A stretch of 10,527 nucleotides of DNA from Oligoflexus sp. (GTDB lineage Bacteria > Bdellovibrionota_B > Oligoflexia > Oligoflexales > Oligoflexaceae). Within the stretch, counting starts at the first letter, position 1. Every line of letters begins with the position of its first letter. The translations under genes were made by a program, and so were the position numbers. Positions 5,305-10,527 of this stretch are shown here, piece after piece. A model generated the notes under the pieces. That model was not told the origin of the DNA. It saw nothing but the letters and a program-made list of their open reading frames with translations, and searched no databases. The stretch covers positions 1-10,527 of the forward strand of contig JASLCY010000076.1 of NCBI GenBank assembly GCA_030151925.1, read 5' to 3'.

Positions 5305-6789
5305 ATGTCAAAAGAACGCTATAAAGTCGCCACGACTTCCAAAACGCCGGAGACGGCGTTCCATGCGGTCGTCACGGTCTACGCGCCGGGCAAGACCTTC
5401 AAGGATTGGAAGAGCGTGGCCGCGAAAGACGAGAACTTGCTCTCGCTCATTGCGCGCCGCGAATTGAAGTGGGAAGCGGGCGCTTCTTTTGTCTACGACG
5501 CGGCGGGCGGGCAGCGCCGCGCGATCGCTCTCAGCTCCGGCATGCTCGATGCCTTCAAGCGGCTCGGCCTCGCTCGGGAGCTCGTGGCTTCGCTGAAGGA
5601 CGCCAAGGCCCAGAGCATCCGCCTCGATCTCACGAACCTCGCGGCGAAAGACGCGGAGAGTTTCCTCGACGCTTTCACGGCCGCGCTCAAGGCCGCCGAA
5701 TTCCAGCCGAACCATTACGGGAAGACGCCTGAGGGCAAGGCCTTCGCGCCCGCCTTCGAGGCGCTCGTGAAGGGCGACGCCGAAGGCTTCAGGGAAGCCC
5801 TCCGCACGAGCCTGGCCGAAGCCGAAGGCACCAACCTCGTGCGGGAGCTCGCGATGCTCGCCGGCAACGACCTCACGCCGCGGAATTACGCGGACCGCCT
5901 CAAGAAAGAAGCGGGCAGGGAAGGGCTCGCCTACGAATTCCTCGACGTGAAGAAGCTGCAGAAATTGAAGGCCGGCGCCTTCCTCGCCGTCGCGCAGGCT
6001 TCGCCCGAGCAGGACGCCGGCATCGTAAAACTCGCCTATAAACCGAAGAAAGGCGGGAAGCACCTCGTCCTGGTCGGCAAGGGCGTGACCTTCGACACCG
6101 GCGGCACCAACCTGAAATCCGCGCAGTACATGTACAGCATGCACAAGGATATGGCCGGCTCCGCGATCGCCTTCGCCCTCATCCGCATGGCGGCGCGCGA
6201 GAAGTGGCCCTTCGCGGTCACCGCCTATCTCGCGATCTCCGATAACCTTACGGGGCCGAAGGCCTATAGGCCGAACGACGTCGTCACCGCGATGAGCGGC
6301 CGCACGATCGAGATCGTCCACACCGATGCGGAAGGCCGCATGCTCTTCGCCGATACCCTGCACCTGGCTTCGCAGGACGAACCGGACCTGATCGTCGATT
6401 TCGCGACCCTTACCGGCGCCTGCATCGGCGCGATCGGGACCAACTACGCCGGCGCCTTCACCAATCGCCTCGATTACCACGCGGCGATCATCCAGAGCGG
6501 CCGCAGCTCCGGCGAACGCGTCTGGCCCTTCCCCCTCGACGACGACTACGGCGAGTGCCTGAAATCCGATATCGCCGACACCAAACAATGCCGGCTCACC
6601 GGCGGCGTCGACCACATCGAGGCGGCTATCTTCTTGAAATCCTTCCTGGCGAAGGATCTGCCCTGGATCCATGTGGACCTCTCGGCCGCGGACCACGCCG
6701 GAGGACTTGCGCACGTTGCCACGGAAACGACGGGTTTCGGCGTGCGCTTCGCTTCACATCTTTTAAAAACTCTGTGGCATTTTTCCTGA
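5305..6789 (+). CDS. pepA: M17 family leucyl aminopeptidase
   Basis: 494 residues, normal for the family. These cytosolic, usually hexameric enzymes use two metal ions to release N-terminal amino acids from peptides. The less conserved N-terminal domain spans about 1-160. The catalytic domain shows GKGVTFDTGG with Lys259 and Asp264, NLK with Lys271, MHKDMAGSA with Asp282, and HTDAEGRM with Asp341, Glu343 and Arg345. Spacing between these residues equals that of E. coli PepA Lys270, Asp275, Asp293, Asp352, Glu354 and Arg356, so the full metal site and both catalytic residues are present. The usual Asn of NTDAEGR is His here. The ATG at 5305 lies eight bases after AAGGAG; an upstream in-frame ATG at 5278 would swallow that site. 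PepA of E. coli also binds DNA, but nothing here tests that. No terminator is obvious before the next gene. Confidence 0.95.
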   Translation: MSKERYKVATTSKTPETAFHAVVTVYAPGKTFKDWKSVAAKDENLLSLIARRELKWEAGASFVYDAAGGQRRAIALSSGMLDAFKRLGLARELVASLKDAKAQSIRLDLTNLAAKDAESFLDAFTAALKAAEFQPNHYGKTPEGKAFAPAFEALVKGDAEGFREALRTSLAEAEGTNLVRELAMLAGNDLTPRNYADRLKKEAGREGLAYEFLDVKKLQKLKAGAFLAVAQASPEQDAGIVKLAYKPKKGGKHLVLVGKGVTFDTGGTNLKSAQYMYSMHKDMAGSAIAFALIRMAAREKWPFAVTAYLAISDNLTGPKAYRPNDVVTAMSGRTIEIVHTDAEGRMLFADTLHLASQDEPDLIVDFATLTGACIGAIGTNYAGAFTNRLDYHAAIIQSGRSSGERVWPFPLDDDYGECLKSDIADTKQCRLTGGVDHIEAAIFLKSFLAKDLPWIHVDLSAADHAGGLAHVATETTGFGVRFASHLLKTLWHFS

Positions 6790-6871
6790 TGAGGGGCAAT
6801 TCTGATTCAGGTTCGCTGCGCGTTACGGAGTATAAGCGGTCGATGAAAAGTCCTAGTCGGAGATTGTGCGG

Positions 6872-7588
6872 ATGACCCTTGTCGGTGAACTCCAAAGAGA
6901 AATCGACCAATGGATGAGCTCCCGTCGGAACGGGAACCTCAGCGTATTGAGTCGTTTATCGGGCGTGTCCTATCCCACGCTCAGGCGCATCATGCAGGCG
7001 GAATTCACGCCGAACCTCGAAACCGTGATGCAGGTCGTCTCGGTCATCCTCGACGACAAGCAAGGGCGCCTTTTCCTCTGCAAGCATTTCCCGGATTTCG
7101 CGCCTATCTTCAAGAAGCAGGAAGAAGTCGGCTACCGCATGCTGAACATGGCGGGACTGCTGCAGACCCTGACCAAAGAAGAGTTCATGGTCTTTAACCT
7201 GGCGAGCGGCCAGGGAGTGGCTTTGGCGCGTCTTCATGAAAAACTCGGTCAACAGGCCGACTTCGCGATCCAGCGCCTGACGGCGGCGGATCTCATCGAA
7301 GTGAATGAAGGCATGGTGAAGACCAAGATCAAGAATGTCAGTTTTGCCAATCTTGAGGAAGTCTTACACCACATGAGCCTCGCGATCCAATGCTACGACC
7401 GCGAGAAGGTGAACGATTACGGAAGCAATTACGGGATATTCTCCGACCGCTTGAACGACGAAGGCATCGAAGCCGCGAACCTCGCGATACTCGAGGCCAA
7501 GAAAAAGCTGGTCGAGGTCTTTACCGATCCCAAATATTTTGGGGACCGACTGTATATAAGCGTGCTATCGTCTAGTTTCATGGACTGA
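6872..7588 (+). CDS. HTH/winged-helix transcriptional regulator
   Basis: 238 residues. Residues about 22-62 form a Cro/C1-type helix-turn-helix: LSVLSRLSGVSYPTLRRIM is a clear scaffold plus recognition helix, followed by TPNLETVMQVVSVIL. Residues about 100-158 look like a second, winged-helix unit (LTKEEFMVFNLA, then LHEKLGQ, FAIQRLTAADLIEV and a short wing with TKIKNVSF). The rest is helical and ends in DRLYISVLSSSFMD. This build resembles the TIGR02147/DUF4423 regulators that are numerous in Bdellovibrio and Fibrobacter, but I am not certain of membership. No ligand-binding or phosphorylation domain is evident. The ATG at 6872 has GGAG nine bases upstream, better than the GTG at 6866, which lies three bases from it. 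A small exported protein gene follows 33 bases later and is a candidate target or partner. Confidence 0.72.
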   Translation: MTLVGELQREIDQWMSSRRNGNLSVLSRLSGVSYPTLRRIMQAEFTPNLETVMQVVSVILDDKQGRLFLCKHFPDFAPIFKKQEEVGYRMLNMAGLLQTLTKEEFMVFNLASGQGVALARLHEKLGQQADFAIQRLTAADLIEVNEGMVKTKIKNVSFANLEEVLHHMSLAIQCYDREKVNDYGSNYGIFSDRLNDEGIEAANLAILEAKKKLVEVFTDPKYFGDRLYISVLSSSFMD

Positions 7589-7621
7589 GGTACGATTTTT
7601 CCATAACGAAAGGGTCGAACG

Positions 7622-7924
7622 ATGTTGCGTTACATCACTCTTGCAATTGTTTTACTGAGTACCTCGGCAGGTGCGGGGATCATCGGCGTGGGCGGCGGTT
7701 CCGGAACGGCCAACCCAGCGGAAATCCAGGCGCAGCTCCAAGCCCTGCAGGCCAAGGAGATAGATCCGGCCCTCTACTATCGCATCGATACCCGCCTGAG
7801 CGTGCTGCCCAGCACGACAGCGAATATCGAAGGCCAGGAAACCGAATTGATCTCGGTCCGCATCAACAACGAATCGAACATCGTGGACGCGAACTGGACC
7901 GTAAGGCTCCAGCCTAAGCGTTGA
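7622..7924 (+). CDS. Small exported protein of unknown function
   Basis: 100 residues starting at an ATG seven bases after AAAGGG. Residues 1-18 are a typical Sec signal peptide (MLRY, hydrophobic ITLAIVLL, STSAGA) with probable cleavage after Ala18, leaving about 82 residues outside the cytoplasm. The mature part begins with a Gly-rich IIGVGGGSG, then a helical AEIQAQLQALQAKEIDP, and ends in two strand-like segments (TELISVRINNES and NWTVRLQPKR). It has no cysteine after the signal, so it is neither a lipoprotein nor disulfide-bonded. I recognise no family. It follows the HTH regulator by 33 bases with no terminator between them and is followed by a strong terminator, so the two may share a transcript. 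Confidence 0.75.
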   Translation: MLRYITLAIVLLSTSAGAGIIGVGGGSGTANPAEIQAQLQALQAKEIDPALYYRIDTRLSVLPSTTANIEGQETELISVRINNESNIVDANWTVRLQPKR

Positions 7925-7964
7925 ACCTCAGCGCCTCGTTTCGATCCTGATACAAGACATCATA

Positions 7965-8000
7965 AAAGCCGTCGTTCCTGAGAGGGACGACGGCTTTCTT
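7965..8000. terminator. Bidirectional Rho-independent terminator
   Basis: AAAGCCGTCGTTCC (7965-7978) pairs with GGGACGACGGCTTT (7984-7997) over 14 pairs including one G-U, with a five-base loop. TTTCTT follows on the plus strand and TTTTATG on the minus strand. It lies between the convergent small exported protein and Gly/Arg-rich protein genes and can serve both. Confidence 0.92.
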
Positions 8001-8021
8001 CATTCGGATTCTCCGAACCGA

Positions 8022-8477
8022 TCACTCGTGCGGTTCGTTGTACCAGCCTTCGTCCACGCGACGTTTATGGATCAGGTGCCAGGCCTCGCCCGCATACACG
8101 CGGCCATGCGCCGTGAGCTCGGGATCGTCCATGGAGCCTTCGGCCTTCACCACGATGTTGAGCTGATCGACGTCGGCCTTCAGCTCGGCGAGGCGGACGG
8201 CATCCTCCTTCGCCTGCGCGTGGTTCTCATAGAACACGACGCCGTATTTCCTCAGGACCACCGGCCCTTTTTTAGCCGGCTCGAAATCCTGCTGCTGATT
8301 GCGATTCTGCTGAGGCCCGCCGCGCTCGTGGCGCTCGCCGCGTTCTCCACGTTCGCCGCCGCGGTCGCCGTGCGGACGGCGACGACGCCGTGAACGGCCT
8401 CCGCCTCCTCCCTGGCCACCGCCGCCGCGTTGTTCGCCACGCTCACCTTGAGGAGGATGATTCGGTCTTCTGTTCAC
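8022..8477 (-). CDS. Gly/Arg-rich tailed protein of unknown function, coupled to glyS
   Basis: 151 residues. The first about 62 are low-complexity and basic: GGGGQGGGGG, a run of Arg, the repeat GERGERGERHERGG, then Gln/Asn-rich QQNRNQQQ. Such RGG-like tails are disordered and often contact RNA. Residues about 70-151 look folded, with a strand LRKYGVVFYEN, a helix with AKEDAVRLAELKADVDQ, a strand LNIVVKAEG and a final part with EAWHLIHKRRVDEGWYN. I do not recognise this domain. The start is GTG 8475-8477, eight bases after GGAG and only two bases after the stop of glycyl-tRNA synthetase, so the two are almost certainly co-transcribed and translationally coupled. An RNA- or ribosome-related job is inferred from tail and context only. 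A strong terminator lies 22 bases past its stop. Confidence 0.78.
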   Translation of the reverse strand: MNRRPNHPPQGERGEQRGGGGQGGGGGRSRRRRRPHGDRGGERGERGERHERGGPQQNRNQQQDFEPAKKGPVVLRKYGVVFYENHAQAKEDAVRLAELKADVDQLNIVVKAEGSMDDPELTAHGRVYAGEAWHLIHKRRVDEGWYNEPHE

Positions 8478-8479
8478 GC

Positions 8480-10006
8480 TCAGGACTCCGTTGAAGGATG
8501 ACGAATCGCACGAATAACCATCTGAATCGCGTCGCCGGTCGGAATACGCGCCTGCTCCGCGGTGTCGCGGAAGCGAATCGTCACGGTATCGTCTTTCATC
8601 GTATCAGGATCCACGGTGATACAGAACGGGGTTCCGATCTCATCGTGCTTCGCATAGCGTTTGCCGATGCTCTGCTGCTCGTCGTAGCTCACGTTGAGCC
8701 CGGCGTCGCGCAGCGCCTTGGCGATCGCCGCGGCCTTCTCGGGCTGGCCGTCCTTCTTCACGAGCGGCAGGATCGCGGCCTTCACCGGCGCCAGCACGGG
8801 GTGGAGTTTGAGGAAGACGCGCACCTTCTCCTTGCCGTCGGCGTCCACGCCCTTCTCTTCGGTATAGGCATCGAGGAGGAGCGCGAGGAGCGTGCGGGTC
8901 AGGCCCGCGGCCGGCTCGATCACGTAGGGGACGTAACGCCAGCCCGGTTTGCCCGTCTCCGGATCGATCTTATTCTGATCGAAGTAGCTGAGCTTCACGC
9001 CGGTGGCCGCGCCGTGGCGCTTCAGGTCGTAATCGGTGCGCGAAGCCACGCCTTCGAGTTCGCCCCAGCCCCAGGGGTAGTTGTATTCGACGTCGTAGCA
9101 ATCGTCGGAATAGTGGGCGAGCTCATCCGCATCGTGACGGCGGAGGCGGAAGTTCTCCGGATTGTTCGCGTAGAGGCCGTACCAGTTCTTGCGGGTCTCG
9201 GTCCAGTATTTCAGCCATTCGCCCTGCGTCCCCGGCTCGATGAAGAACTCCATCTCCATCTGCTCGAATTCGCAGGAACGGAAGATGAAGTGCTCGACGG
9301 TGATCTCGTTGCGGAAGGACTTGCCCTGCTGCGCGATCCCGAAAGGCACTTTCATCGAGGCCGTCTGCTGCACGTTGAGGAACTGCACGAACATGGCCTG
9401 CGCGGTCTCGGGACGGAGGTAGACCTGCGCGTTCTTGGTGATGTTATCGTAGATGCCGCGCATCTCCTTCTCGGAGAGGTCCTTGCCTTTGATCTCGCGG
9501 AAGAATTCGTCGAGCGGATCGACCGGCCCGAGGATGGTGCGGAACATGCCATTGAACTGGCGCTCCTCGCTGAGCTCCGACGAGCCGCAGACCGGGCAGA
9601 CGTAGCCGCGGGAGTTGACGAAGCCCTTCAGCTTCTCGCCCTTATCCTTGCCGCCCTTGATGAACGTCACCTCGGTGCCGGGAACGGCATGGGGCGCCTT
9701 GTCCGCGCGGAAACGCTCCTTGCAGTTCAGGCAATCGACGAGCGGATCAGAGAAGCCCGAGACGTGGCCCGAGGTCTCCCAGACCTTGGGATGCATCACG
9801 ATCGAAGCGTCGATGCCCACGATATCGTCGCGTTCGTAGACCATCGAGCGCCACCAGGCGGCCGCGATGTTGCGCTTGAGCTCGACACCCAGAGGACCGT
9901 AGTCATAGGCCGATTTGAGGCCTCCGTAGATCTCGGAGCTTTGGAAGACAAAGCCGCGGCGTTTACAGAGGGAGACGATTTTGGTCATGATGTCGAGTTC
10001 GTTCAA
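8480..10006 (-). CDS. glyS: Glycyl-tRNA synthetase, homodimeric class II type
   Basis: 508 residues. The enzyme joins glycine to tRNA-Gly in the cytoplasm. It is the alpha2 type found in archaea, eukaryotes and many bacteria, not the alpha2beta2 type of E. coli. The N-terminal mark is KRRGFVFQSSEIYGG followed by YDYGPLG (34-40). Four cysteines in CLNC (92-95) and CPVC (137-140) probably bind zinc. Class II motifs are RPETAQ (198-203), motif 2 FRNEI (231-235) and motif 3 EPAAGLTRT (364-372). The anticodon-binding domain covers about 395-500 and includes LHPVLAP and YDEQQSIGKRYAKHDEIG. The start is TTG 10004-10006, six bases after AGGAG; an internal ATG at 9986-9988 has no ribosome site and would remove six residues only. 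The leader is too short for a T-box riboswitch. First gene of an operon with the Gly/Arg-rich protein. Confidence 0.97.
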   Translation of the reverse strand: MNELDIMTKIVSLCKRRGFVFQSSEIYGGLKSAYDYGPLGVELKRNIAAAWWRSMVYERDDIVGIDASIVMHPKVWETSGHVSGFSDPLVDCLNCKERFRADKAPHAVPGTEVTFIKGGKDKGEKLKGFVNSRGYVCPVCGSSELSEERQFNGMFRTILGPVDPLDEFFREIKGKDLSEKEMRGIYDNITKNAQVYLRPETAQAMFVQFLNVQQTASMKVPFGIAQQGKSFRNEITVEHFIFRSCEFEQMEMEFFIEPGTQGEWLKYWTETRKNWYGLYANNPENFRLRRHDADELAHYSDDCYDVEYNYPWGWGELEGVASRTDYDLKRHGAATGVKLSYFDQNKIDPETGKPGWRYVPYVIEPAAGLTRTLLALLLDAYTEEKGVDADGKEKVRVFLKLHPVLAPVKAAILPLVKKDGQPEKAAAIAKALRDAGLNVSYDEQQSIGKRYAKHDEIGTPFCITVDPDTMKDDTVTIRFRDTAEQARIPTGDAIQMVIRAIRHPSTES

Positions 10007-10047
10007 GGCCTGCTCCTGATCCTGGCGGAATAGCTGTCGAAGGGGAA

Positions 10048-10076
10048 AAGATAGTCTGGAACGGATTTTTCCTCAA
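10048..10076 (-). promoter_or_regulatory. Sigma-70-like promoter of glyS
   Basis: On the minus strand TTGAGG (10076-10071) and TATCTT (10053-10048) are separated by exactly 17 bases. The start of transcription would fall near 10041, giving a leader of about 35 bases that contains the AGGAG ribosome site. Both boxes match the consensus at four of six positions including the key first bases. Confidence 0.6.
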
Positions 10077-10124
10077 GGCGGAAACAGATCGCGGCGAGGA
10101 TGCGGAAGGGCGGCGAAGGACGAT

Positions 10125-10527
10125 TTATTTCTCGTCAAGAAGGCTCAGGACGAGGGATTTGGGAATGAGCGTCTGCTCTTTTGCGGATGATGGGTAAGTC
10201 ACATTGTTTTGGGTCAAGGCCGCAGCCGCTGAAGCGGGATCAGCCTGGACGGGAGCCGGGCGGGTTTCAGCCGCTGTGACCAAGGTCAACTGACGGACGA
10301 CAGGCTCGGCCATCGGGCGAACCGACTCGAGATACCCATCAAGATTGACAGGTGCTTCGGTCAATTTCGGAATAGGCGAGAATTCGCCAGAACGGCTCTT
10401 CGTATCGCCGCCCTGGATGACCACGATGCGGAAGGGCGAAAGGCCGGCCGGAGCCGTGGGGACTTTCACGTCCTGTATGGCATCGACGGGCGCCGGGCGC
10501 GACTTCGCATGATGCTGGCTCACTCGG
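10125..10527 (-). CDS. Unrecognised protein, C-terminal part (5' end probably outside the window)
   Basis: The frame is open from the right edge to the TAA stop at 10125-10127, giving at least 132 residues. A GTG at 10521-10523 could be the start, but no ribosome site can be seen before the window ends, so the gene is more likely truncated. The sequence is rich in Pro and Ala (SRPAPVDA, VPTAPAGLSP, TRPAPVQADPASAAAAL) with one more ordered stretch FRIVVIQGGD and a helical end LIPKSLVLSLLDEK. No signal peptide, membrane segment, cysteine or catalytic motif is visible. It reads like the flexible tail of a larger protein. It shares orientation with glyS, but a 118-base gap with a promoter for glyS separates them, so a common operon is not required. 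Confidence 0.55.
   Translation of the reverse strand, partial: RVSQHHAKSRPAPVDAIQDVKVPTAPAGLSPFRIVVIQGGDTKSRSGEFSPIPKLTEAPVNLDGYLESVRPMAEPVVRQLTLVTAAETRPAPVQADPASAAAALTQNNVTYPSSAKEQTLIPKSLVLSLLDEK

Noticed and set aside
5308..6714. 468-residue minus-strand open frame opposite the aminopeptidase
   Set aside because: Arg/Glu/Val-rich shadow with no domain pattern; the sense gene has every M17 catalytic residue.
8290..8440. Tandem DNA repeat or CRISPR-like array
   Set aside because: The repetition comes from the Gly/Arg/Glu-rich coding sequence and has no regular repeat-spacer structure.
8498..10033. 511-residue plus-strand open frame opposite glyS
   Set aside because: Composition (runs of Leu, Arg, Glu, Ala, Val) is the usual antisense shadow of a GC-rich gene; glyS is certain from its class II motifs.
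10007..10124. T-box riboswitch before glycyl-tRNA synthetase
   Set aside because: The likely leader is only about 35 bases and shows no T-box sequence or terminator/antiterminator pair.

Overview
The window looks like a chromosomal, mostly housekeeping segment of a GC-rich Gram-negative bacterium. Gram-negative signs are a beta-barrel-like fragment, a lipoprotein signal peptide and a HemJ-type heme enzyme. The homodimeric (archaeal/eukaryal/Gram-positive-type) glycyl-tRNA synthetase, a two-domain HTH/winged-helix regulator of a kind I associate with Bdellovibrio relatives, and a DnaC-like loader with a cysteine-rich N-terminus make a member of the Bdellovibrionota/Oligoflexia group plausible. 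That placement is inference from gene types, not from a search. I see no rRNA, tRNA, CRISPR array, insertion sequence, integrase or attachment site.

Left part (1-3053): the 3' end of a probable outer-membrane beta-barrel gene meets, tail to tail, a minus-strand receiver-GGDEF protein. In that protein the phosphorylation pocket and the cyclase active site are both degenerate, but the RxxD inhibitory site is intact, and a sigma-28-like promoter precedes it. Next are a minus-strand ribosome hibernation factor with a strong terminator, and a plus-strand exported lipoprotein with a c-type heme motif. The 240-base gap between these last two carries promoter-like elements and an inverted repeat.

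Middle (3054-6871): a minus-strand operon runs DnaC/IstB-type AAA+ ATPase, then a 256-residue protein, then HemJ. The 256-residue protein aligns collinearly with the ATPase just upstream but has lost the P-loop and the catalytic glutamate, so it looks like a pseudo-ATPase paralogue; this is the most unusual thing I found here. Transcribed away from the operon is an M17 leucyl aminopeptidase with all metal and catalytic residues in place.

Right part (6872-10527): a predicted DNA-binding regulator is followed closely by a small exported protein of unknown function, and this plus-strand pair ends at a strong bidirectional terminator. From the other side comes a minus-strand operon of glycyl-tRNA synthetase followed, two bases later, by a Gly/Arg-rich tailed protein of unknown function. 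A good sigma-70-like promoter (TTGAGG, 17 bp, TATCTT) precedes the synthetase. The window ends inside an unrecognised minus-strand gene.

Several start codons were moved inward from the longest open frame because Shine-Dalgarno spacing or a signal peptide favours the inner start; GTG or TTG starts are chosen for the lipoprotein, the pseudo-ATPase, the Gly/Arg-rich protein and glycyl-tRNA synthetase. Function beyond the recognisable families is marked as inference.
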